A stretch of DNA of 6,278 nucleotides from the NCBI GenBank assembly GCA_900771165.1, contig CAAGMX010000364.1:1-6278 (forward strand). The letters run 5' to 3'. Below, piece after piece: positions 1 to 6,278 of the stretch; the stretch's first letter is position 1; each line of letters opens with the position of its first letter. The notes beneath the pieces were generated by a model. The model did not search any database. It saw nothing but the letters and a program-made list of their open reading frames with translations, and was not told the DNA's origin. The position numbers were made by a program, and so were the translations under genes. Origin of the DNA: Victivallales bacterium. GTDB taxonomy: Bacteria > Verrucomicrobiota > Lentisphaeria > Oligosphaerales > Oligosphaeraceae.

Positions 1-20
1 GACGTGTGCTCTTCCGATCT
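1..20. other. Illumina TruSeq adapter remnant (sequencing artefact)
   Basis: Positions 1-20 match the 3' part of the Illumina TruSeq read-2 adapter, ending in the diagnostic CTCTTCCGATCT. This is library-construction sequence, not genome. It marks a contig edge where assembly stopped in an untrimmed read, so genomic sequence starts at about 21. Nothing upstream of the first gene can be read from these bases, and any promoter call using them would be false. Confidence 0.96.
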
Positions 21-177
21 CTTGTCCCACATTGCCTCTTGGTAATCCCTTGGCAGGATTTCCGCTATGTCAAACCAATATTCTAAGAATGACGACAAGA
101 CAAGTCCCCTCGGGGAATGGTCCCATCTTCTCTCCTTCTCTAGGAAGGACGCCCTTCATTCGCCAAGGAAAACTGCC

Positions 178-2169
178 ATGAGCCAAACCGTCTTTTACCT
201 ATTTCAGAAGTTGTCCAAGAAATTTCCTGGGGGGCTTTTGGGCTTGCTTTTACTGGAGGGGGCTGCCCTGTTGAGCTTCTTCCTGACTCGGCTATTGCTC
301 ACATGCCTGGCTTGGGGTGAATTGGAAATGTCCTTTCCCCTGCTGTGCCTGGTCTTCGCCGCCGGCGCCCTCTCCGATCTGGCCGCCGCCCACTGGATGC
401 TTCTCCCCCTGGCCCTGCTCCTGACCCTGCTGCCCAGCAGCGGGAAGAAGTTCCGTCCCTGGCTCTGCCTGGGCGTTCTGGCCCTCCATCTCTTTCTCCT
501 CCTGTTTCTCGCCACCGCCGAACTCCTCTTCTGGAATGAATTCCAGGCCCGCCTGAATTTCATCGCCGTGGACTATCTGGCCTACACCACGGAGGTAGTC
601 GCCAACATCTGGCAGTCCTATCCCGTGGGGCAGATCCTGCTGGCCATGGCCGCCTTCTCCCTGGCCGTCGCCTGGCTCATCCAACGCTACTGCCGACTCT
701 ACTCCCGATGGGTGCGGGCGCGGGACAACTTCCGCCGACGCCTCCTTTTCCTCGCCGCCTATCTCCTGACCCTGGCCCTCCTGACTCTCCTCGCTCCCCC
801 CCAGGATCTGGCACGCCTCTTCCGCAGCAACCACTGCCAGGCGGAACTGGCGGGCAACGGCCTCCTCTCCTTGGCCCGCGCCTTCCGCCACAACTCCCTG
901 AAATATGAACAGTTCTATCGCACCACGCCCCCCGGGGAAGCCTCCGCGCGTCTGAAGGAAGAACTGGGAAAGGACGGGGGACGCTTTCTGACCCAGGATA
1001 CTCTGGATATCCGACGCACCCTCCCGGGAACCCACGACGAAAAGCGCTGGAATGTGGTCATCATCCTGGAGGAGAGCTTCTCCGCCTCCTTCACCGGATG
1101 CCTGGGAGAAAAGCCCGAAAAGTCCTTCACCCCCAATCTGGACGCCTTGGCCCAGGAGGGGATGCTCTGGGAACGTTGCTTCGCCTCGGGCACCCGCACC
1201 GTCCGGGGACTGGAGGCCATCCAGCTCTCCATTCCCCCCACCCCCGGACAATCTCTGGTGAAACGCCCCCACCCCGAAGGCTATTTCTCCCTGGGCCACA
1301 TCCTCCAAGAAAAGGGCTACCACAATACCTTCCTCTACGGGGGAGACAGCCGCTTCGACGGCATGAAAGCTTTCTTCCAGGGAAACGGCTACCAGGTCCA
1401 GGACGCCCGCTCCCCCCTCTCCCTCCCCAAGACCTTCGCCAATGCCTGGGGCTCCTGCGACCAGGATCTCTTCCAATGGGCCCTGGATGACGCAGACCGC
1501 CAGACAGAAGCCCAGGTCCCCTTCCATCAGTTCATCCTCACCACCTCCAATCACCGCCCCTACACCTTCCCCCAAGGCGTGATCTCCGCCCCCCAGTTCC
1601 GACGCTTCGCCGCCGTGGAATACAGCGACTACGCCCTGGGAGAATATCTGGAAAAGGCCAGAAGCAAGCCCTGGTTCCCCAACACCCTCTTTGTCGTCCT
1701 GGCCGACCACTGCCATAGCACCAGCGGCAGGGCCGCCCTCCCCTTGGACAAATACCACATCCCCGTACTCTTCTACAACCCCCTCCTGATCCCTCCCCAA
1801 AGAATCCACGCCGTCTGCAGCCAAATCGACCTGGCCCCCACCCTCCTGGCCCTCCTGGGATGGTCCTACGAAAGCGCCTTCTTCGGCACGGATGTGCGCC
1901 TCCTGCCTCCCGATGGGGGACGGGCCTTCCCCGGCACCTTCCAGCATCTGGGGCTCCTCAACGGCACCACGGGGGAGCTCACCACCCTCTCCCCCGGAAA
2001 GAAGGCGGAGACCACCTTCTGGTCCCTCACTCCCCCCTTCCTCCCTCTTGACGACCACCACACCCCCGTGGACAAGGAGGAACAGGAAAAAGCCATCTTC
2101 TTCTACCAGGGTTCCAGCCTCCGGCACCAGAAGCAGCTGGACCGCCTGAAGACCTACCAGACCCCTTGA
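178..2169 (+). CDS. LTA synthase / OpgB-family membrane sulfatase-fold transferase
   Basis: Inner-membrane enzyme of the LtaS/MdoB alkaline-phosphatase superfamily, which moves a phospho-headgroup (usually phosphoglycerol from phosphatidylglycerol) to a glycan or lipid acceptor outside the membrane. Numbered from the ATG at 178 (663 aa), there are about five or six N-terminal hydrophobic segments (20-45, 51-87, 93-118, 149-169, 187-206), then an extracytoplasmic catalytic domain from about 290. Visible motifs are VVIILEES with the likely metal ligand E299, SGTRTVRGLEA with the likely nucleophile T341, GGDSRFDG near 389, TTSNHRPYTFP with H459, and LADHCHS with metal ligands D510-H511. The key residues appear intact. 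Start choice: AAGGAA lies 7 bases before 178 and the first membrane segment follows soon after. An ATG at 67 (700 aa) has AGGA 8 bases upstream and an in-frame TAA at 43, but adds 37 hydrophilic residues with atypical codons, including two AGG. Donor and acceptor are unknown; phosphoethanolamine transfer is less likely given the TRTVRGLEA signature. Confidence 0.9.
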   Translation: MSQTVFYLFQKLSKKFPGGLLGLLLLEGAALLSFFLTRLLLTCLAWGELEMSFPLLCLVFAAGALSDLAAAHWMLLPLALLLTLLPSSGKKFRPWLCLGVLALHLFLLLFLATAELLFWNEFQARLNFIAVDYLAYTTEVVANIWQSYPVGQILLAMAAFSLAVAWLIQRYCRLYSRWVRARDNFRRRLLFLAAYLLTLALLTLLAPPQDLARLFRSNHCQAELAGNGLLSLARAFRHNSLKYEQFYRTTPPGEASARLKEELGKDGGRFLTQDTLDIRRTLPGTHDEKRWNVVIILEESFSASFTGCLGEKPEKSFTPNLDALAQEGMLWERCFASGTRTVRGLEAIQLSIPPTPGQSLVKRPHPEGYFSLGHILQEKGYHNTFLYGGDSRFDGMKAFFQGNGYQVQDARSPLSLPKTFANAWGSCDQDLFQWALDDADRQTEAQVPFHQFILTTSNHRPYTFPQGVISAPQFRRFAAVEYSDYALGEYLEKARSKPWFPNTLFVVLADHCHSTSGRAALPLDKYHIPVLFYNPLLIPPQRIHAVCSQIDLAPTLLALLGWSYESAFFGTDVRLLPPDGGRAFPGTFQHLGLLNGTTGELTTLSPGKKAETTFWSLTPPFLPLDDHHTPVDKEEQEKAIFFYQGSSLRHQKQLDRLKTYQTP

Positions 2170-2173
2170 TCCC

Positions 2174-2932
2174 ATGGACACCCCCCGCACTCCCGCCCCC
2201 GCCAAAGACTGGCTCTTCCGGGGATGGACCTCCTGGGCCATCCCTCTCCTCCTCCTCTGCCTCACCATCCTCCTGGCGGAAACCACCCCCTGGGACGAAC
2301 AGCTCCAATCCCTCTTCTACTCCCCGGAACGGGGATGGCTCCTGACCTTGGACAAGCACCGGGGATTCGGGCTGGTCTACTACACCATCCCCGTCCGACT
2401 CATCGGACTCTTCTCCGGACTCCTCTTCCTCTCCTCCCTCTGGACCCTCCTCAAGACACGGCGCTTCCCCTGGCGACGCGTCTATGTCCTCCTGTGCATG
2501 CTCACCATCCCCACCTTGGTGGCCAATCTGAAGTCCCGCAACAGCATGCCCTACCCCAAGAAACTGGCCCAATACGGAGGCACCCTTCCCAAACGCTCCC
2601 TCCTCCAGGCCTTCCGCACTTCCCGGGAACCCAATGGGAAACGCTACCACGGATGGCCCGCCGGTCACGCCAGCGGAGGCTTCTCCCTCATGGGCCTGGC
2701 CTTCATCCCCCAGGATCCCCGGAAACGCAGGTGGGGATTCGCCCTCGCCACCGCCCTGGGAGGATTCATGGGAATCTGCCACACCATGGACGGGAACCAC
2801 TTCTTCAGCCACAATCTGGTCTCTTTCTTCCTGGCCTGGCTTGTGGCCGCCCTCCTCTATCTCGCCGTACACGCCCTCCGGAAAAGATTTTCCGCGCATC
2901 CCCCAAAGGAACCCGTCCCACGCCCCTCCTGA
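2174..2932 (+). CDS. PAP2-family membrane phosphatase
   Basis: Integral-membrane acid phosphatase of the PAP2 superfamily (252 aa), expected to dephosphorylate a lipid phosphate or pyrophosphate at the periplasmic face. Hydrophobic segments lie at about 19-36, 73-93, 101-119, 187-203 and 213-236. Motif 1 is degenerate: K120 is kept, but the usual RP is Y127-P128. It is followed by YGGTLP, as in a PAP2 subgroup that has CP there. Motif 2 is PAGHASGGF with H165 as the likely acid. Motif 3 is GICHTMDGNHFFSHN with the likely nucleophile H209; the usual Arg is H203 and the usual Asp is H213. The SH ending is normal in the subgroup, but the Arg-to-His change looks unusual. The gene starts four bases after the transferase stop with no clear Shine-Dalgarno sequence, so translational coupling is likely. 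The substrate cannot be read from the sequence; a lipid product of the upstream transferase, undecaprenyl pyrophosphate or a lipid A phosphate are candidates. Confidence 0.85.
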   Translation: MDTPRTPAPAKDWLFRGWTSWAIPLLLLCLTILLAETTPWDEQLQSLFYSPERGWLLTLDKHRGFGLVYYTIPVRLIGLFSGLLFLSSLWTLLKTRRFPWRRVYVLLCMLTIPTLVANLKSRNSMPYPKKLAQYGGTLPKRSLLQAFRTSREPNGKRYHGWPAGHASGGFSLMGLAFIPQDPRKRRWGFALATALGGFMGICHTMDGNHFFSHNLVSFFLAWLVAALLYLAVHALRKRFSAHPPKEPVPRPS

Positions 2933-3065
2933 AACCCGCCCCACGCCCAGGGCGCACAGGAAGGGACGCGAAAAGCCAGAGTACGGACCGGCGCAGCCTC
3001 ATCCCGCACACTTATTTCCCCTGTGCCGAAAATGTGACGACGGGCAAGCTTTTTACCCAGGGGGG
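2933..3065. other. Intergenic region after the PAP2 gene, no gene seen
   Basis: This is the plus-strand tail of the operon, between the phosphatase stop and the minus-strand tRNA terminator. Open frames crossing it are out-of-frame extensions of the phosphatase region and have no family signature. A weak inverted repeat (GCACA at 3006-3010, TGTGC at 3022-3026, 11-base loop) is the only hairpin noticed. It has no T-run after it, so I do not call it a terminator for the operon. Confidence 0.5.
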
Positions 3066-3095
3066 AAAAGCAAAAAGAGGCGCCGGAGGCGCCTC
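3066..3095 (-). terminator. Rho-independent terminator downstream of tRNA-Thr
   Basis: A perfect 8-bp stem (GAGGCGCC at 3077-3084 with GGCGCCTC at 3088-3095) closes a 3-base loop. On the minus strand it is followed at once by TTTTT (3076-3072), then GC, then TTTT (3069-3066). This is the classic intrinsic-terminator layout, pointing leftward. It lies 55 bases past the tRNA 3' end, so it most likely ends the tRNA transcript. The plus-strand side has A-runs, not T-runs, so it should not end the PAP2 operon efficiently. Confidence 0.85.
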
Positions 3096-3150
3096 GAAAA
3101 GGAATCGTGTGATATATCTCAAGTGGTTTATTCCCAGCGCAGATACGTAA

Positions 3151-3226
3151 TGGAGCCAGAAGCCGGAATCGAACCGGCGACCGCCTGATTACAAGTCAAG
3201 TGCTCTACCAACTGAGCTATTCTGGC
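3151..3226 (-). tRNA. tRNA-Thr(UGU)
   Basis: A full cloverleaf folds on the minus strand. The acceptor stem GCCAGAA pairs with TTCTGGC, the D arm is GCTC/GAGC around AGTTGGTA, and the anticodon stem CTTGA/TCAGG contains one G-T wobble. The 7-base loop CTTGTAA gives anticodon TGT (bases 3191-3193), which reads ACA threonine codons. The variable loop is CGGTC and the T arm is GCCGG-TTCGATT-CCGGC. The discriminator base is T, and the 3' CCA is encoded (3151-3153), giving 76 nt in total. The gene is divergent from the DUF4838 gene and followed by an intrinsic terminator. No other tRNA sits beside it, so it is probably transcribed alone. Confidence 0.97.
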
Positions 3227-3315
3227 GTATTGTGGAAGTGGAGTTAATTTACCTCTTTGTCTTCACTCTTCCACCCTGGCTTCCGTTTCTTCCGCCCTCC
3301 GTTTTCCGTTTTGCC
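3227..3315. promoter_or_regulatory. Divergent leader between tRNA-Thr and the DUF4838 gene
   Basis: This 89-base stretch must hold the promoter of the minus-strand tRNA and probably that of the plus-strand DUF4838 gene. It is richer in A/T and pyrimidines than its surroundings. A possible tRNA -10 hexamer, TAAATT, reads on the minus strand at 3251-3246 and would give a short leader, but no convincing -35 box lies 16-18 bases upstream. No Shine-Dalgarno sequence is visible before the ATG at 3316. The location is inferred from gene layout, not from consensus boxes. Confidence 0.35.
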
Positions 3316-5085
3316 ATGCGTCACGTTCTTCTTTTCCTCCTGTGCTTTTCCCTCCTGGCCTATTCTCATTCTCTGGAGGAGTATCGGATTGCGGTGATTC
3401 CGGAGGCGACGTTGCCAGAGCAGACGGCCGCCCAGGAGCTGCAGGACTATCTGGAGCAGTGCAGCGGGGTGCGGTTGCCGATCATCCCGTATGAGGAGGG
3501 GCTTTCGGGGCCTTTGTTTGTGGTGGGGCCCAGCGAGGAGGGCCTTCGGGCCTCGGGGCATTCCGCCGTGGAGGAATTGAAGCCAGACCAGATTGTCCTC
3601 CGGACGGAGGGGGAGGCACTCCACTTGTTCGGGGCCCGGCCCCGGGGCACCCTGTATGCCGTCTACGAGTTTCTGGAGGAAAGCGTAGGGGTTCTCTGGC
3701 TATCGGCGGAGGTCACGGTTCTGCCCCGGATCTTTCCTTCCTGGGAGGTGCCGGCGTGGGACACCCAGTATGCCCCCTCCCTCTATGTCCGGTCCGTGCA
3801 GACCGCCGTCAACGGGAACGATTCCGCCTTCTTCTCCCACTTGCGGCACAACGGATGCTTCCAGCCCGGCGATCCCCGATTCGGAGGCTATCGGGATCTC
3901 TCCTTCCGCCTCTTCGTCCATACCTTCGAGCAACTCCTGCCCCCCAAGCAATACTTCTCCCTCCACCCCGAGTGGTACGCCTACCGCCGGGATCTCTTCC
4001 AGAAGCCGGGGCGCAAGGCCAACGCCCAGCTTTGCCTCACCAATCCGGAGATGCGCCAGGAACTGGTGAAGAATACCCTGGAATGTCTGCGGCAGGACAG
4101 CAATGTGGGCTTTATCTCCATCAGCCAGAACGACAACACCCGATTCTGCCAGTGTCCCCGCTGCGAGGCCCGGGTGAAGGAACTGGGCAGCCTGACGGAT
4201 CTCTATCTGGAGCTGGTCAATCAGGTGGCGGATGCCGTGGGCCAGGAATTCCCCAAAATCATGGTGGAGACCCTGGCCTACCGCTTTACCCGACATCCCC
4301 CCAAGACCATCCGTCCCCGGGACAACGTGGTCATCCGGGTATGCACCATCGAGGCGGCCAGCTTTCAGACCCTCACCACCCCCGGCCCCAATTCCCAGCT
4401 CTACGCCGACCTGACCGGATGGGCGCCCCTGGCCCGCCAGATGATGGTGTGGGACTATACCACGGTCTTCCGAAAATACTGGCAGCCCCACCCCAACTGG
4501 GAAACCCTGGGCCCCAATCTCCGATTCTTCCGGGACTGCGGCGCCATCTCCATCTTCGAGCAGAATGGCAGCGGCCCGGGAGGCGGAAAGGCCGCCGATC
4601 TCCCGGAGCTGCGCAACTGGCTGCTCTCAAAGCTGATGTGGAATCCAGACCAGGATACCTGGACCCTCATGGAAAAGTTCATCGCCCCCTTCTACGGCCC
4701 GGGGGCCGACTTCATCCGCAAATACCTGAAAACCACCATACGCCTGGCCAGGGGAAGCGACAACTGCTACACCACCACCACCCTGGGATGGCTGCCAGAC
4801 CAGGATCTCCGGGAGCTGTGGTGGGAGGGGGAAACCCTCTACCAGGAATTCAAGGACAACCTCACCTACGCCAGCCGCTTCATGGCCGCCGGACTCCCCC
4901 TGGCCATGAGCGCCATGGAACGGGGCTTTCTGCCACCCGCCCCCTGGACCTTCTCCGAGTATGCCGACGAACTGGTACAGCGCCTCCATTCCCTGGGGAT
5001 CTTCTCCCTGACGGAGCATGACGACGCCCCGGGACACACCCCGGAGCTGTGGCGGAAGGGACTCCCGCTGCCCAAACTCCCGTGA
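3316..5085 (+). CDS. Secreted DUF4838 protein with GH20b-like N-terminal domain
   Basis: An exported protein (589 aa) of the DUF4838 family, common in Lentisphaerae, Planctomycetes and Bacteroidetes and thought to act on glycans; no biochemical function is assigned here. Residues 1-19 form a signal peptide (short Arg/His start, hydrophobic core, probable cut after SHS) with no lipobox. Residues 22 to about 145 resemble the alpha/beta domain that precedes the catalytic barrel in hexosaminidases and alpha-glucuronidases. The DUF4838 region covers about 195-480, with SQND at 270-273, a CxCxxC cysteine cluster (C278, C280, C283), WDYT at 379-382, FEQ at 414-416 and NPDQD at 443-447. E415 and D273 are conserved-looking acids but not proven catalytic. 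I chose the ATG at 3316 because it begins the signal peptide; an in-frame GTG at 3232 would add 28 odd residues and start six bases from the tRNA. Codon use changes sharply near 3760. Confidence 0.88.
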   Translation: MRHVLLFLLCFSLLAYSHSLEEYRIAVIPEATLPEQTAAQELQDYLEQCSGVRLPIIPYEEGLSGPLFVVGPSEEGLRASGHSAVEELKPDQIVLRTEGEALHLFGARPRGTLYAVYEFLEESVGVLWLSAEVTVLPRIFPSWEVPAWDTQYAPSLYVRSVQTAVNGNDSAFFSHLRHNGCFQPGDPRFGGYRDLSFRLFVHTFEQLLPPKQYFSLHPEWYAYRRDLFQKPGRKANAQLCLTNPEMRQELVKNTLECLRQDSNVGFISISQNDNTRFCQCPRCEARVKELGSLTDLYLELVNQVADAVGQEFPKIMVETLAYRFTRHPPKTIRPRDNVVIRVCTIEAASFQTLTTPGPNSQLYADLTGWAPLARQMMVWDYTTVFRKYWQPHPNWETLGPNLRFFRDCGAISIFEQNGSGPGGGKAADLPELRNWLLSKLMWNPDQDTWTLMEKFIAPFYGPGADFIRKYLKTTIRLARGSDNCYTTTTLGWLPDQDLRELWWEGETLYQEFKDNLTYASRFMAAGLPLAMSAMERGFLPPAPWTFSEYADELVQRLHSLGIFSLTEHDDAPGHTPELWRKGLPLPKLP

Positions 5086-5089
5086 CCTC

Positions 5090-5109
5090 CCCCGCTTCCG
5101 GAGCCGGGG
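5090..5109. terminator. Possible shared stem-loop between convergent genes
   Basis: The 38-base gap between the DUF4838 stop and the stop of the minus-strand gene contains an imperfect hairpin. CCCCGCT (5090-5096) pairs with AGC plus GGGG (5102-5104, 5106-5109), with a bulged C at 5105 and a 5-base loop. Neither strand has a T-run after it, so if it ends transcription it is not a canonical intrinsic terminator. Such a stem could protect both 3' ends. In GC-rich sequence it may also be chance. Confidence 0.3.
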
Positions 5110-5123
5110 CAGAGTGCCTCCCC

Positions 5124-6278
5124 TCAGGGAAGTTTCCAATCCTGGGCGAAGCGTCCGTGGAGGCTTCGCTGGGGCGTGACCAGCAGGAATTGTCCCCGTC
5201 CGGCTTCCGTCTGAAGAAGTTGCGGCAGGGCCAGGGAGATCGTTTCGGGGGCGTTGGACACAACCAGGAGGGCCATGGTGCCCGGGAGGAAAGAATCGGC
5301 AGGGCATAGGGTCAGGGCCAGGGTTCCCTCTCCCGTCCGCTCCTCCGGATCCAGCTTCTGGAAGAGTCTGCGGAGGAAGGAGGGATTCCGGGTCAGCAAT
5401 TCCTCGGCGAACCGGTTCTCCTCGGCATTGCCCAGGAGAATCATCCGGCGTTCCCGCATATCCGCCGCCGTCACCCCGTCATCCCGCCGGATGGGAATGG
5501 GCGTGCCCGTGCGGCGTTCCCATTCCTGGGAAAACCATTGCGCCGCCGTCTCCCAATACGGAATATGCTCGGGGATGGCGGTGCCCACCACCAGCACCGT
5601 GGGCTGAGCCAGGAAGGACTGGAGGGTATTCCATTCCTCTTCCGGGCAGAGGACAGGGGGTTCCAGGGGGCCTTCCGTGATCCAGGCACCATTGTCATCC
5701 CGCTCCCAGGTCACCCAGCCTCGTTGGGGAGAGAGTCCCACCCGGGCATCATCCAATTCTATCACAATGGGTTTTCCCCGGGAAAATCCCGCCTCGTTGG
5801 TCTGGAGAGCGAGGCGACCGATTCCCTGGGTGCGGATCCGCATCCGTGTGCATCCCGGCTCCTGACTTCGCCAGACAGAGAGAAGAGAAGCCTCCCCCTG
5901 GACCTGCCGCCGTTGCGCCATGACCCACCAGGCGGGAAAGGACTCCCCCATCCGCCACTCCCAGACCAGGGCATCGGGATTTTTCCGCTGCTGGGAAAGC
6001 CAGGTGAAGGCCTCCAGCAGGCTGAGCTCCTCCTTGGGACTCTCCAGCAGACGCACCGGAGCACTGACGGTGGCCTCTGGCTGGTTCTCCAGGAATGCCT
6101 TCAGCTCCCGCCCTCCCTGGGAGGTTCCGGAAGCCGGCAGTTCCAGCCAGAGGGGGAGATTGCACAGATTCCGCACCGGGAGTTCCGGGAGGGTGAACTC
6201 CTCCTCCTGTGCCTCCTCCGGGAAGGTCAGCCGCGCCCCCGCCAGCACCAGGGCATGCCGGCACGCAAATCCCACCCC
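5124..6278 (-). CDS. C-terminal part of a prolyl-oligopeptidase-like protein (5' end missing)
   Basis: This frame is open from the right edge of the window to a TGA at 5124-5126, so only the last 384 or so codons are seen; the GTG near the edge (6275-6273) is probably internal. By eye the fragment has three parts. Residues 36-120 resemble the end of an alpha/beta-hydrolase domain, with NLCNLPLWLELP where such proteins usually have the strand before the catalytic Asp. Residues 140-200 form a small beta-rich segment (MRIRTQGIGRLAL, then IVIELDD). Residues 205-383 resemble the tail domain of planctomycete and lentisphaera prolyl-oligopeptidase-like proteins, with VLVVGTA, YWETAAQWF, RMILLGNAEEN and LLVVSNAPE. 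The expected acidic and histidine catalytic residues are not obvious, so the core may be inactive. Substrate and location are unknown, and the signal peptide, if any, lies outside the window. The gene converges on the DUF4838 gene. Family placement is from memory of motif patterns and is tentative. Confidence 0.6.
   Translation of the reverse strand, partial: GVGFACRHALVLAGARLTFPEEAQEEEFTLPELPVRNLCNLPLWLELPASGTSQGGRELKAFLENQPEATVSAPVRLLESPKEELSLLEAFTWLSQQRKNPDALVWEWRMGESFPAWWVMAQRRQVQGEASLLSVWRSQEPGCTRMRIRTQGIGRLALQTNEAGFSRGKPIVIELDDARVGLSPQRGWVTWERDDNGAWITEGPLEPPVLCPEEEWNTLQSFLAQPTVLVVGTAIPEHIPYWETAAQWFSQEWERRTGTPIPIRRDDGVTAADMRERRMILLGNAEENRFAEELLTRNPSFLRRLFQKLDPEERTGEGTLALTLCPADSFLPGTMALLVVSNAPETISLALPQLLQTEAGRGQFLLVTPQRSLHGRFAQDWKLP

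Noticed and set aside
22..48. Possible promoter (TTGTCC at 22 and TAATCC at 43) before the first gene
   Set aside because: The spacer is only 15 bases, both boxes match poorly, and the region adjoins adapter sequence.
292..2286. A 664-codon open frame on the minus strand, antisense to the transferase gene
   Set aside because: The protein is low-complexity, rich in Gly, Glu and Val, with no domain or motif. It arises because C-ending codons on the sense strand suppress antisense stops. The sense gene has intact family motifs.
2027..2944. A 305-codon minus-strand frame over the PAP2 gene
   Set aside because: Same cause: repetitive Gly/Glu-rich translation, no recognisable family, and fully antisense to a well-supported membrane protein.
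3006..3026. Inverted repeat GCACA/TGTGC as a terminator for the PAP2 operon
   Set aside because: Five pairs with an 11-base loop and no following T-run; too weak to call.
3042..3058. GGG...CCC element around an AAGCTT palindrome as a terminator or operator
   Set aside because: The outer stem is only three pairs and the T-run lies inside it, so it does not form a terminator; a single 6-base palindrome is expected by chance.
3700..4491. A 263-codon minus-strand frame within the DUF4838 gene
   Set aside because: Gly-rich antisense shadow with no family signature.
3756..5021. A 421-codon plus-strand frame overlapping the DUF4838 gene in another frame
   Set aside because: Pro/Gly/Arg-rich shadow translation without hydrophobic core patterning. 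The overlapping DUF4838 frame has signal peptide and family motifs.

Overview
The window looks like the end of a metagenomic or draft contig from a GC-rich, Gram-negative-type bacterium. The best guess is the Lentisphaerae (Victivallales-like) or another member of the Planctomycetes-Verrucomicrobia-Chlamydiae group. Three points suggest this: a secreted DUF4838 protein, a family notably expanded there; a large multidomain protein with a prolyl-oligopeptidase-like C-terminal part; and strongly C-ending codons. No marker gene confirms it. The first 20 bases are not biological: they match the Illumina TruSeq adapter exactly.

Layout: (1) Adapter at 1-20 and a short leader to about 66. (2) A two-gene plus-strand operon: an LTA-synthase/OpgB-type membrane sulfatase-fold transferase (178-2169, or from 67), then four bases later a PAP2 membrane phosphatase (2174-2932). 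(3) An intergenic region (2933-3315) holding a minus-strand tRNA-Thr(UGU) at 3151-3226, its probable rho-independent terminator at 3066-3095, and a short divergent leader. (4) A secreted DUF4838 protein, probably glycan-active (3316-5085, plus). (5) A 38-base convergent gap with a possible stem-loop. (6) The 3' part of a minus-strand gene (5124-6278) that runs off the right edge and resembles the C-terminal region of prolyl-oligopeptidase-like esterase/peptidase proteins.

How the genes may work together: the transferase and phosphatase are probably co-translated. They plausibly act on the same envelope lipid chemistry, one moving a phospho-headgroup from a phospholipid and the other removing phosphate from a lipid. 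The DUF4838 protein and the truncated hydrolase-like protein fit a lifestyle of degrading host or plant glycans, but nothing in the sequence links them to the first operon. I see no CRISPR array, insertion sequence, phage gene or defence system, and no clear new system. The most useful second looks are the altered PAP2 motif, the codon-usage switch inside the DUF4838 gene, and the apparently degenerate hydrolase core in the last gene.
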